Shown here: one piece after another, positions 25,262-34,600 of the stretch
Numbering within the stretch: the first letter of the stretch is position 1
Layout of the letters: each line of letters begins with the position of its first letter
Assembly: GCA_002448875.1 (NCBI GenBank)
Contig: DKAS01000061.1
Span: 9,435-58,204 of the forward strand
Length of the DNA: 48,770 bases
Direction: 5' to 3'
Origin: Proteobacteria bacterium UBA6920
GTDB taxonomy: Bacteria; Pseudomonadota; Gammaproteobacteria; SG8-11
Notes under the pieces: model-generated
Told to the model about the DNA's origin: nothing
Databases searched by the model: none
Seen by the model: the letters and a program-made list of their open reading frames with translations, nothing else
Position numbers and translations under genes: made by a program

Positions 25262-28200
25262 ATGTTGAAGTTGGTTGACTCTCCCACTGGCGGTTATAAA
25301 TTTTTCGCTTTTATTGTAATACTCACCTCGTTACTCGTTGCTTGCGCCGGTGGCGGCGGGGGTGAGCCCGGAATCAGTTCCAAATACAAAGTCGGCTTGA
25401 GTCAGAGTTCCGTCAATTTCGAAGCCCGACGCAATAGCGCCTTACCCATGTCCCAGACCATTAAAGTCGATTTTAATGGCGATGAATTAATAATCGGCTA
25501 TCCGCCGGGAGTTACTTTTCCGAGCTGGCTCAACGTCGAGAATTCTTCAGGAAGTACCCGACCCGCCGTCATCCAACTGTCCGTTAACACTACCAATCTC
25601 ATGCCGGGAAACTACTCCACTCTTCTGCGTTTTTTCACCACCAATTTGGACGAATCGGAAGGAAACTATGTCGACTTGAAAATCACATATACTGTAACCG
25701 AAAAGTTGGCCGCCAACACCGACAGGCTCAACTTCACGGCAGTAGTCAGCGGTCAGTCTCCGCCCACCAATCAAACGCTTTTTGTCAGCTCAAACAACCC
25801 TTGGACCGCCACCACGGACGCGGATTGGTTATCCTTGGACAAGAAATCCGCCACCGGCTCAACGTCACTTACGGTGGGTGTTACCCTGGGAAATCTAAGC
25901 GATGGCAAGTATGTCGGCCACATCACACTAAGTGATGGCAGCGACCAGGTCGTCGTAGAAGTGAATATGCAAGTCGAACTGCCGGCAATCTCGATTGCCA
26001 ACCCCAATCTTAGATTCAGCGCCGTAAACGGTGCGCTTATCCCCTCGCAAAATATAGCAATCACCCTAAACACGGGAGCGCAAGTCGTTTGGAAAGCAAC
26101 GACCACCGCACCCTGGTTGGTCCTGAACGGAGCCAGCAATGAGGCGACGGCCAGCACCGCCGAAGCACTCACCGTAGGGATAGATGCGGGCACAACATCG
26201 CTACCAAGCGGAACTTACTCCGCAACCATCGAGATTTCCGTATCGATTGGAAATAGCATACTGACACGCACTATCAACGTCAGCCTGTATCTTACCCCTG
26301 CCGCCATCTCACTGAACACGTCACGCATCAGCGTCAGCGGAATCAATGGTTCTGACCTGGCCAGCCAGCCGTTCAGCTTTACGCTTAACACCGGCAGCGT
26401 AAGTCACCCATGGACCGCAAGCATCAGCCAGCAGAATGTAACCGTCAAACCCTGGCTGCAGTCCAGCTTTAGTGACGGCACTGTTTCCGGCACCGTCGCT
26501 CAATCCGCGGAGGTGAATTTTGACTCCAGTTTACTGAGCAGCGGCAGCTATTCAGGAAGCGTCAAGATAACCTGCCACATCAATGGCGACACAATTGAAG
26601 CTACTCTGCCAGTTTCATTGAATTTGACTTCCGCGACACTAACCTTGTCCGCCGCCAGCGTAAGTTTTGACGGGGTGAATGGCAGCGACCTGGGTACCCG
26701 GCAACTTACCCTAAACCTGAATACCGGAAACAATGCTTATCCATGGACTGCCGTGCTTAGCGCGCCAAACGGGAAAAACGGCAGTTGGTTGCTAACCGAC
26801 AAGATCGCGGGTTCAGTATCGACCAATGGTAGCCCGATAGTCTTGAGCACAGATACAACAGTCATGGCCGGGAAAAGTTACAGCGGTACATTGACCATCA
26901 CCGCAACCGTTCATGGTGACAAACTGGTCAAGGAAGTGCCGGTCTATCTAAACTTAACTCCGGCCACGATGACCCTGTCCGTTGCCAACATAAGTTTCGA
27001 CGGGGTGAATGGCAATGACCTGGGTTCCCAGCAATTCACCCTGAATCTGAATACCGGCAACAATGCTTATCCCTGGACCGCCGTTCTCGACGCGCCGAAC
27101 GGGCAGAACGGCAGCTGGTTGGTGGCCGATACCATAAAGGGTTCTGTTTCCGCCGGTAAAAGTCCGATTAATTTGCGGACTACCACCGCTGGCATGCCGG
27201 GCAATAGTTACAGTGGAACCTTGACCATCACCGCTGCCGTTCATGGCGATACAATCGTGAAAGCGCTGCCGGTAACATTGAACCTCGAACCGCATCGCCT
27301 GTTCATACCCGACAACGGCGTGGCATTGACTGGATTTCCGACCCTGCCATCCAAGCTGAGCAAGACCATTTTGGTGACCGAAAATGGCGCCCTTGCCACC
27401 AAGTGGCAAGCGGCAGTCGACTCCAAAGCTACCTGGCTGACCGTCACACCCTCGGGCACCACGGATGGCAATCTGGTGCTGACAGCAAAAACCAATGGCC
27501 TTTCAACAAACACAATGTATTACGCCACGGTATCCGTGAGCTCGCCAGACCCAACTATCGAAAACACCGAAACAGTGCAGGTGGGACTCTGGGTTTCCTC
27601 TGTGGATCCCAAAAGTCCGGATTTTCTAACAATCAGCTACAACGAAATCACCGCGGATCCGGTGCGACCCTACGTTTATGTCCATAGCGGCGGCAGCAAC
27701 ATCGATATCTACAACATCTTCACCAAGGCTCTGGTGTCCACAATCAAGAATGTTGCACCCAGTCTGGGCGACATGGAAGTCAGCAGCGACGGTAAGACTC
27801 TCTACGCCGCCGACGATACCAACTTCGACATCGTACCGGTCGATCTGGTGAGCCTGAGTGTTGGCGCCGCGTGGAATTTAAGCAAGACCTCGAATATACA
27901 TCTGGCCTATTCACGCCCGAACGGATTTCCGGTCGTAATCGCAGATGACGGTAGCATTCGAGATGCCCGCACCGGCACTGCGCTGGGTCCGAACTTTTCG
28001 ACAGGTTACTACGGCTGGCTCATTCTTGCGGCGAGCCTCAATGGTAATAAATTTTGCGGTATCGATTCGGGCTTAAGCCCATATACCTTTCACTGCTACA
28101 ATACCGCGTATTCATATTTAAAAGATGGGTCGTTTTTACTCACCTCCCCAAAAGGGAGCGCCTATGGCTCCGCTGTCGGCAGCAACGGAATGGATATAGC

Positions 28201-28543
28201 GTTGAGCGCGGATGGCTCCAGAGTCTATGCTGCATCTGGCTCTCCCTATTATTTTGTCGTCTATGACGGCGAAAGTCTGGCACAGGTGCAATCTTTGCCC
28301 GGCGACGCCTATCCCAATAACGTTGAAGTAGGACCGGACGGCCTGATCTATGCCGCGTGTTCCAGCTGGTATGGCCCGCTGGATACATGGGTCTATGATT
28401 CTACGGGTTTTTTGCAATATTCCGGGTATAACTCGGGCTACGCGGGCGGGATTTTGCAACGTCAGTTAGTGGTCTCGGGTGATGGCAGCAGGATCATTCT
28501 GTTGAATGACGATCCCAGTATCCGCTTCCTCTCTACCCCATGA
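25262..28543 (+). CDS. large repeat lipoprotein: BACON/Ig-like repeats plus beta-propeller
   Basis: 1093 residues from ATG 25262 (signal peptide and lipobox LLVAC, Cys28, then AGGGGG). Residues about 35-240 hold diverged Ig/BACON-like strands; from about 241 a repeat of near 110 residues recurs (nt about 25985, 26303, 26633, 26963), the last two almost identical (SFDGVNGxDLG, LNTGNNAYPWTAVL, SYSGTLTITA). A further unit (about 680-785) precedes a C-terminal propeller (about 790-1093) with YVTN-type repeats (GDMEVSSDGKTLYAAD, GMDIALSADGSRVYAASG). By eye it is distinctly AT-richer than its neighbours, suggesting transfer. It is probably a surface-exposed binding or adhesion protein; no enzyme motif was recognised. 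GTG 25151 is an unlikely earlier start. Confidence 0.82.
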   Translation: MLKLVDSPTGGYKFFAFIVILTSLLVACAGGGGGEPGISSKYKVGLSQSSVNFEARRNSALPMSQTIKVDFNGDELIIGYPPGVTFPSWLNVENSSGSTRPAVIQLSVNTTNLMPGNYSTLLRFFTTNLDESEGNYVDLKITYTVTEKLAANTDRLNFTAVVSGQSPPTNQTLFVSSNNPWTATTDADWLSLDKKSATGSTSLTVGVTLGNLSDGKYVGHITLSDGSDQVVVEVNMQVELPAISIANPNLRFSAVNGALIPSQNIAITLNTGAQVVWKATTTAPWLVLNGASNEATASTAEALTVGIDAGTTSLPSGTYSATIEISVSIGNSILTRTINVSLYLTPAAISLNTSRISVSGINGSDLASQPFSFTLNTGSVSHPWTASISQQNVTVKPWLQSSFSDGTVSGTVAQSAEVNFDSSLLSSGSYSGSVKITCHINGDTIEATLPVSLNLTSATLTLSAASVSFDGVNGSDLGTRQLTLNLNTGNNAYPWTAVLSAPNGKNGSWLLTDKIAGSVSTNGSPIVLSTDTTVMAGKSYSGTLTITATVHGDKLVKEVPVYLNLTPATMTLSVANISFDGVNGNDLGSQQFTLNLNTGNNAYPWTAVLDAPNGQNGSWLVADTIKGSVSAGKSPINLRTTTAGMPGNSYSGTLTITAAVHGDTIVKALPVTLNLEPHRLFIPDNGVALTGFPTLPSKLSKTILVTENGALATKWQAAVDSKATWLTVTPSGTTDGNLVLTAKTNGLSTNTMYYATVSVSSPDPTIENTETVQVGLWVSSVDPKSPDFLTISYNEITADPVRPYVYVHSGGSNIDIYNIFTKALVSTIKNVAPSLGDMEVSSDGKTLYAADDTNFDIVPVDLVSLSVGAAWNLSKTSNIHLAYSRPNGFPVVIADDGSIRDARTGTALGPNFSTGYYGWLILAASLNGNKFCGIDSGLSPYTFHCYNTAYSYLKDGSFLLTSPKGSAYGSAVGSNGMDIALSADGSRVYAASGSPYYFVVYDGESLAQVQSLPGDAYPNNVEVGPDGLIYAACSSWYGPLDTWVYDSTGFLQYSGYNSGYAGGILQRQLVVSGDGSRIILLNDDPSIRFLSTP

Positions 28544-28553
28544 GGCGGGGCGA

Positions 28554-28639
28554 CGTCGGACGTTCGAATCGTGGCCAACCACAAATTAAAAAAGGCCCCT
28601 AAAAAGGGGCCTTTTTTAATTTGGCGCGCCCGAGACGAT
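28554..28639. repeat. 86-bp direct repeat, copy 1 (tRNA-end scar plus terminator)
   Basis: Identical to 28730-28815. It contains a T-arm-like GGACGTTCGAATCGT, a 40-bp palindromic terminator and TGGCGCGCCCGAGACGAT, the last 18 nt (including CCA) of the tRNA-Arg gene. It begins 10 bp after the lipoprotein stop. Confidence 0.9.
28583..28622. terminator. bidirectional intrinsic terminator, copy 1
   Basis: Perfect 17-bp stem AAATTAAAAAAGGCCCC / GGGGCCTTTTTTAATTT with a 6-nt loop. A GC core with T-runs on both strands makes it a terminator in both directions; here it ends the large lipoprotein gene on the plus strand. Confidence 0.85.
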
Positions 28640-28729
28640 GGATGCGCGCCTGCGGCGCTTACCCTCCGGGCGGCGAAGAACGCCGTCCCGATCGACTGCG
28701 TCGACCGGTCGAACACGCCTTCTGATTTT

Positions 28730-28797
28730 CGTCGGACGTTCGAATCGTGGCCAACCACAAATTAAAAAAGGCCCCTAAAAAGGGGCCTTTTTTAATT

Positions 28798-28815
<18 letters not shown>
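28730..28815. repeat. 86-bp direct repeat, copy 2 (overlaps tRNA-Arg 3' end)
   Basis: Second perfect copy, 90 bp after the first. Its right 18 bp are the 3' end of the intact tRNA-Arg gene. Its T-arm-like left part is inverted relative to the tRNA's own T-arm, so copy 2 plus the tRNA forms a long interrupted palindrome around the terminator. Confidence 0.9.
28759..28798. terminator. bidirectional intrinsic terminator, copy 2 (tRNA-Arg)
   Basis: Same 40-bp palindrome as copy 1, directly abutting the encoded CCA of tRNA-Arg; acts as the tRNA terminator on the minus strand. Confidence 0.88.
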
Positions 28816-28874
<59 letters not shown>

Positions 28875-29069
28875 ATAAAGCATTTTTGTCGACAAATTCG
28901 CGGGGGCGCACCCCGCGGGGCCGTATAGGATACCTTGTTGCTCGCGGGCGGTCTATGGTGCGCGAATACAACAATGGGGTTTCCCGGCGGCGTGTCCATT
29001 ATATATAGTTTGTAGCAACGGGGGCTGCCACATCACACGACGCACTAATACCATTAATATTTTACGTGA
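28875..29069. other. tRNA-Arg upstream region
   Basis: Divergent gap between tRNA-Arg and the GNAT-like gene. A GC-rich run (28903-28924, minus strand GGCCCCGCGGGGTGCGCCCC) precedes the tRNA and could act as a stringent-type discriminator, but no clean -35/-10 pair for the tRNA was found. Confidence 0.3.
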
Positions 29070-29075
29070 TATAAT
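29067..29075 (+). promoter_or_regulatory. extended -10 promoter candidate
   Basis: TGATATAAT, an extended -10 (TGn-TATAAT), 50 bp before the GNAT-like gene. No recognisable -35, as expected for this promoter class. Confidence 0.5.
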
Positions 29076-29124
29076 GGCGGCCGGGAGTGCTCAATGAGCC
29101 AACGGGGTAGTGGGGTAACACACA

Positions 29125-29577
29125 ATGTCACTGGCGGATACCAATTTCCTGGTCCGGGAATGGAGCGCCGTTCGTAAGGAAATCATACGCTTACGTAAAC
29201 GCGTGTTCATGGACGAGTTCGGCTTGCCGTTGAATTTTCTGCGTCACCGGGACGACGAGCTGCGTTATCACGTGCTGGTCTACGATGACCTGACCGGCTT
29301 GCTGGTGGCCACCGGCAGCCTGCACGAGGACGGGCACATCGGCCGGCTGGCAATCCTCAAGCAGTGGCGCACCCCGGTGGTGGGCCAGGCGCTGGTGAGT
29401 TACCTGTGCCAGGTGGCGAAAATTCTCGAGCTGGAAAAAGTCTGGCTCAACGCGCCCACCGACTCCCTGCTGTTTTTCAGCCGCAAGCCGTTCAAGGCCC
29501 TGGGCGACACGTTCAACTATTGCGGGGTCGAACTGCAAAAGCTGGAATACCAGCTGCCGCCGGCGGCCAATCAATAA
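29125..29577 (+). CDS. GNAT-like acetyltransferase
   Basis: 150-residue protein resembling ElaA/GNAT-type proteins: VREWSAVRKEIIRLRKRVFMDEFGLP at the N-terminus (the usual R-x-x-VF-x-x-E pattern), HVLVYDD..LVATGSLHEDGHIGRLAILKQWR, matching the acetyl-CoA-binding strand and IGRLAV-type motif, and a C-terminal ALGDTFNYCGVELQKLEY. The glycine-rich pyrophosphate loop is weak (RTPVVGQALVSYL), so cofactor use is not certain. Possible extended -10 promoter just upstream. Substrate unknown. Confidence 0.75.
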   Translation: MSLADTNFLVREWSAVRKEIIRLRKRVFMDEFGLPLNFLRHRDDELRYHVLVYDDLTGLLVATGSLHEDGHIGRLAILKQWRTPVVGQALVSYLCQVAKILELEKVWLNAPTDSLLFFSRKPFKALGDTFNYCGVELQKLEYQLPPAANQ

Positions 29578-29649
29578 AGCGCCATGCCGCCGCCCTTCGC
29601 CGGCGGCGGATAAATACGCTAGCATGGGATTTTCTCCGGAGACCGCCCC

Positions 29650-30714
29650 ATGCCCGCCGCCACTCCCCACTGTCTGCGTTTGCTGTGCCTGTGCCTGCTC
29701 GCCTGCCCCGTATTGGCCGGGGCCGCCGATCCGGCGACCGCCAGGGTGACAGCCCCGCTGCCGGGGGAAAGCCATTTTCGCCAGCTGCGCCAGCTGACCT
29801 TCGGCGGCGAAAATGCCGAAGCGTATTTCTCCTTCGATGGCCGCGAACTGATCTTTCAGTCCACCCGCGACGGCGCCCACTGTGACGCCATCTACCGCAT
29901 GAACACCGACGGCAGCGGGCTGCGCCGCCTGTCCTCCGGGCAAGGAGTGACCACCTGTTCCTTCATCGCGCCGGACCGGCAATCCATCATCTATGCCTCC
30001 ACCCACCTGGGCGGCAGCGCCTGCCCGCCCAAGCCCGATTATTCCCAGGGTTACGTCTGGCCGCTGTATGCGGACTACGATATTTTCCGCGCCGCTCCCG
30101 ACGGCAGCGGCCTGCTGCGGCTGACTGCCACCCCGGGCTATGACGCGGAGGATGTGTTTTCGCCGCAGGGCGACAAGATCGTCTTCACCTCAGTGCGCAG
30201 CGGCGATCTGGAGTTGTACCTGATGAATCCCGACGGCAGCGGCGTGGAGCAGTTGACCCACGAGCCGGGTTATGACGGCGGCGCGTTTTTCTCCCGCGAC
30301 GGGCAGTGGCTGGTGTGGCGCGCGTCGCGGCCGCAGGGCAAGGCGCTGGACGATTACCGGCGGCTGCTGGCGCAGGGGCTGGTACGACCAGGTAATCTGG
30401 AGCTGTATATCATGAAACTGAGCGAACGCCGGCCGATCCAGCTGACCCATAACGGCGCCGCCAACTTCGGCCCCTACTGGCATCCCGACGGCCGGCACAT
30501 CATTTTCGCATCCAATATGCACAATCCCCGTGGGCGCAATTTCGACCTGTTCATGATAGACGTGGACAGCCAGCAGCTGGAGCAGATCACCCACTACGAG
30601 GACTTCGACGGCTTCCCGATGTTTTCCCATGATGGCAGGCAACTGGTTTTCGCCTCCAACCGCAACGGCAGCAAACCGGGGGAAACCAATATCTTCATTG
30701 CTGACTGGCAGTAG
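29650..30714 (+). CDS. periplasmic TolB-like beta-propeller protein (PD40 repeats)
   Basis: 354 residues with a Sec signal peptide (HCLRLLCLCLLACPVLAGAA). The mature part is built of WD40-like/PD40 repeats: FGGENAEAYFSFDGRELIFQST, YRMNTDGSGLRRLS, YDAEDVFSPQGDKIVFTSVRSGDLELYLMNPDGSG, FFSRDGQWLVWRAS, FGPYWHPDGRHIIFASN and FPMFSHDGRQLVFASNRNG, i.e. about six blades. Similar proteins are annotated as TolB-like or biopolymer-transport propellers, but the TolB N-terminal domain is absent, so it is not TolB itself. A ribosome site (GGAGA) precedes ATG 29650. Exact role unknown, probably protein binding. Confidence 0.83.
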   Translation: MPAATPHCLRLLCLCLLACPVLAGAADPATARVTAPLPGESHFRQLRQLTFGGENAEAYFSFDGRELIFQSTRDGAHCDAIYRMNTDGSGLRRLSSGQGVTTCSFIAPDRQSIIYASTHLGGSACPPKPDYSQGYVWPLYADYDIFRAAPDGSGLLRLTATPGYDAEDVFSPQGDKIVFTSVRSGDLELYLMNPDGSGVEQLTHEPGYDGGAFFSRDGQWLVWRASRPQGKALDDYRRLLAQGLVRPGNLELYIMKLSERRPIQLTHNGAANFGPYWHPDGRHIIFASNMHNPRGRNFDLFMIDVDSQQLEQITHYEDFDGFPMFSHDGRQLVFASNRNGSKPGETNIFIADWQ

Positions 30715-30719
30715 TGGGC

Positions 30720-31196
30720 TTACACCGTCAGGTCCGGCACGACGCGCAGGAATTCGCCGGAGGCCAGGTGGCTGATGTTGAGGATGGGTACCGGCTGGTC
30801 ATTGTGCAGGAACGTCGCCAGGGCGAGATTGCGCAGCGGTCCGCTGAATTCCTCGGGCGTGTCGGCAACTTTTTCATCATCCACCGCCACCCGCGCCGGT
30901 GAGCCACTGAGCGCCACGATAAGATACTGCAGGGGCGTCTTCGGCGCCGTCTGGTAGGCCAGCACGCCGAAGTGGTGAAAGCGCTTGAGCGCCGGCTGGG
31001 TAAACAGGGGATTGAGATCGAACACCGGCAGCAGCGCTTCGCGCCAGACGATGACATGCCGGCAATAATAAGGTGTCAGCGGCACCGGTATGGTTTTCTG
31101 GTCAATCAGATACTCCACCATCTCCACGTCGCTCACCGCGACGACGAAATCGCTGCGCAGCGGCAGCAACCAGGCATGGCTTTTAATCGTCGACAC
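30720..31196 (-). CDS. CheW-like protein (second small coupling protein)
   Basis: 158-residue CheW-domain protein starting at GTG 31196, supported by GGAG 7 nt upstream; it overlaps the preceding gene by 14 nt. CheW-like pattern: LPLRSDFVVAVSDVEMVEYL, VIVWREALLPVFDLNPLF (the V-x-R-x-x-L-P-V-x-x-L core), YLIVALSGSPARVAVDDEKVADT and VPILNISHLASG. CheW proteins couple receptors to CheA kinases. It closes the chemosensory operon. Confidence 0.75.
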   Translation of the reverse strand: MSTIKSHAWLLPLRSDFVVAVSDVEMVEYLIDQKTIPVPLTPYYCRHVIVWREALLPVFDLNPLFTQPALKRFHHFGVLAYQTAPKTPLQYLIVALSGSPARVAVDDEKVADTPEEFSGPLRNLALATFLHNDQPVPILNISHLASGEFLRVVPDLTV

Positions 31197-31665
31197 GGGT
31201 AGTCTCCAGAAACTGGTGCATCAACGGCAGGTCGCTGAGCAGCACCAGCCGGTCGTTCATCCACAGCAGCTGGCGCAGCGGCGAACCCGGCCTGAGCATG
31301 CAGTCGGGCACATCGCGCAGCAGGGCGTCGCCGGTATCCGGCAGCAGACTGACATCGTCGCACAGCAGGGCAAAGGCGTGTTGCGCCTGCCGACCGAAGC
31401 AGACGCAGAAGCGACGTTTCTGCGGTACATAGCGCCGCAGGTGCAGTTCAGGCGTCAGCGAATAGACCGGCCATTCACCGCCTTCGTATTCGATAAAACC
31501 GGCCGCTTTCGAACCTTCACGGCTGAAGGCGATGACCGAGCCGACCAGCTCTATAGTCACCACCTGCGACTGCGGCAGAGCCAGCTGCAGATCGCCGACG
31601 GTCAGCAAGGCGTAGTTTTCCAGGGCTTGCTGCTGCGCCAGCTTGCGTTTGCGCGCCGCCGCCAT
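31183..31665 (-). CDS. ChpC-like CheW-domain protein
   Basis: 160-residue CheW-like protein (ENYALLTVGDLQLALPQSQVVTIELV; GFIEYEGGEWPVYSLTPELHL; RFCVCFGRQAQHAFALLCDDVSLL). It follows the ChpA-like kinase by one base and overlaps the next CheW-like gene. In Pseudomonas aeruginosa ChpC, a CheW homologue, lies downstream of chpA, and this position matches. Likely a receptor or kinase coupler for pilus-mediated responses. Confidence 0.75.
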   Translation of the reverse strand: MAAARKRKLAQQQALENYALLTVGDLQLALPQSQVVTIELVGSVIAFSREGSKAAGFIEYEGGEWPVYSLTPELHLRRYVPQKRRFCVCFGRQAQHAFALLCDDVSLLPDTGDALLRDVPDCMLRPGSPLRQLLWMNDRLVLLSDLPLMHQFLETTRVDD

Positions 31666-31666
31666 C

Positions 31667-34600
31667 TCAGCCGCCCATCAACTGTTCAATGGCGGCCAGC
31701 AGATCATCTTCGCTGTAGGGCTTGCTCAGATATTTGTTGACGCCGGCGTGCTCCGCCTGCTGGCGGTGTTTCTGCTGGGTGCGGGAAGTGATCATGATGA
31801 CCGGCAGATCGCGTAGCCCCTCGGTGGCACGGATGTGGCGGGTCAGTTCCAGCCCGTTCATCCGCGGCATTTCCATATCGACCAGCGCCACCGCCACTTT
31901 CTGCTTGCGCAGGATTTCCGAGGCCTCCAGACCGTCGCGAGCCAGCACTGGAATTAAACCGGCGTCCTTGACGAATTGCGCCAGCGACTTGCGCACGCTC
32001 AGGGAGTCATCGACGATGAGCACATCCTGGCTGTTATTGTGCTTGGCCACCGACGGCTGCGCCTGGACGTCAGCGCCATGCGTCTGGGTCGAACTGCGCA
32101 GCATCTGCGGCAAATCCAGCACCGGCACCACACTGCCGTCACCCAGCACCGCCACCCCGGCAACGCCGGGCACCTTGCGCACGTATTTTCCGGTGCTCTT
32201 GACCACCAGTTCATAGCTGTTGATCAGCTGATCGACGGTTACTGCATAGTTGCCGGTATCCGCCTTGACCAGGAGAATAATCTTCTTGCTGCTGATGCGC
32301 TGGTCGCCCAGCGATGAATTGAGCAGGGCCGCCAGCGAGCGGGCGGGGTAGATATCCTGGCCCAGCTGAAACGCCACTTCTTCGCCGATCTCGGTCACCT
32401 CGCCGGTGTCCGGCGCCAGGATCTGCAGCAGCGAGTTAGTGGGTATGGCATACAGCTCTTCGCCGACCTTGACCACCAGCGAATGGTTGGTAACCAGGCT
32501 GACCGGCACCCGCAGCACGAATTCGGTGCCACCCTGAGCCGATTCGGCGATATCCAGGCTGCCTTTCAATTCCAGGATGGTGGCATGCACCACGTCCATG
32601 CCCACGCCGCGGCCGGAGATCTGGGTGGTGGTATCGCGGGTGGAGAAGCCGGGTACCAGGATCATGCGCCCGAGATCGCGCTTCTCGATGTTCTCGCCCT
32701 CGGCCATCAGGCCCTTTTTGATGGCGGTACTGCGGATTTTTTCGTAATTCAGACCGCCGCCGTCGTCGCCGCAGCGCACCACCACGTTGTTACCCTGGCG
32801 CGCGTAGCTCAGGGTGATGGTGCCGCCAGCCGGCTTGCCGCGGGCGCTGCGCGTGTCGGCGTCCTCGATACCATGGTCCACCGCGTTGCGCAGCATATGC
32901 ATCATCGGGTCGGCGAGCTTGCCCAGGACGTCGCTGTCCACCTGCATATCCTCGTTGACGATGACCAGATTCACTTTTTTGCCGGTGGCGCGGCAGGCCT
33001 GGCGCACGGCGCGCTGCAGGCGCGAACTGAGGGAACTGGCAGATTCCATGCGGGTAGACATAACCAGCTGCTGCAGCTCCTTGTTCAGCCGCTGCTGCTG
33101 CAGGAACAGGCCTTCCAGGGTGCTCAGCTCGTTCTGCACCAGATGGGACATTTCCCGGGAGTCCGCCACCGCCTCGATGTAGCTGTGCGCCGTGCCGTAC
33201 AATTCGTCATACTGATCCATTTCCAGGGGATCGAAATTCTCGCTGGCGCCGCCACCCATACGCAGACGCCGCTGCCGGCTGGACTGGCTGCGCACGCCAA
33301 CGACGTTTTCCAGATCGAAACGCCGTTGCTGAATCACGCCGTCCTGCATACCCATGGCCTTGCCGCGCTGCAGCAGGCGATTGATGTGTTCCTTGACCTG
33401 GGCGATAGCGATCGACACCTCGCCCAGCAGACTGATCATATCGTCCACAGTCGAGGTCGGCACCCGCAGGTTATCCACCGTGCTGGCGCGGGCTTCGGCG
33501 TCGGCTTCGCCGGCGCTTTCCTTTTCCGCCGCTACCGCGGCGGTCGCCGGCGCTTCACTGGCGGCCGGCGCCAGATCACCGTCCCGCACCTGGCCCTTGT
33601 CCACGCGATTGGCCCAGTCGAGAATACGCTGCAACAGTCCCAGGGCGTTGCCCGGTGGCGGCGCCTTGCCCTGCAACGCGTCTATCATCGCCTCCAGGCA
33701 GTCGGCGGTTTCCTGCAGCAGGTCGGCCAGACTGGCCGGCGGCGCCATGCGGTGATTGGCCAGATACTCGAGAATATCTTCGACATGATGGGTAAGATTG
33801 GCCAGGCCGCGCACGCCGATGAGGTTGCCCGAACCCTTCAGCGTGTGGGCGATGCGCTGCGCGACTTTGATATTGTCCATCGCGTTCTCGCCGGCGGCGA
33901 GCAGGGAGATGGTGAGTGAAAAGCGCTCCGTCTGCGCCGGCGCTTCGCTGAAAAAGGCGTCGATCAGATCCTGGCTGGCATCGGCGGAAATCTGCAGGGC
34001 CACGTCCTCGGCGGTGGCGGTCTTTTGCCGTTCCGGCACCGGTTCGGCGGTGGTGGCTTCACCTTCCATGCCCTTGGACAGCATGGCATATAGATCGCGG
34101 CCGGCCGCACCGCTGATCGGTCGCGGCCAGGCCTTGTTCTGAAAATGATCGATCAGCTGCACGCAACCGGCATCATCGCTCGGGTTTTGCAGATAGGCCA
34201 GCACCAGGCCGGTCCAGCGCTCCAGCACCGGCGCGCACTGCTGGCGTGCCGCCGCGTCCAGGCCGGCGATGGCAGCGACGTTTTCCACCACGAACCGGCA
34301 CAGTTCATACAGGCCGCTGAGGCCCAGCGATTCGCTGGCCAGCATCAGTCGTTCGGTCAGTTCGCGATAACTGTTCGCCGCCTGCTGCACTGCACCGGCA
34401 TCCGTGGCGCCTACCAGGGTTGCTTCCAACCGAGTCAGCTGCGGACTGACTTCCAGCAGCTCGGCGCGCAACACATCAAGAATATTGTCACCGGCGAAGC
34501 CTTCCTCCGCCGAGAAATCCACATCCGGCGCGAAATCCAGATCATCATCGGCCAGCGCCGCCAGCCCGTCATCGCCGGCGCCCGCGTCGGGCAGCAGAAT

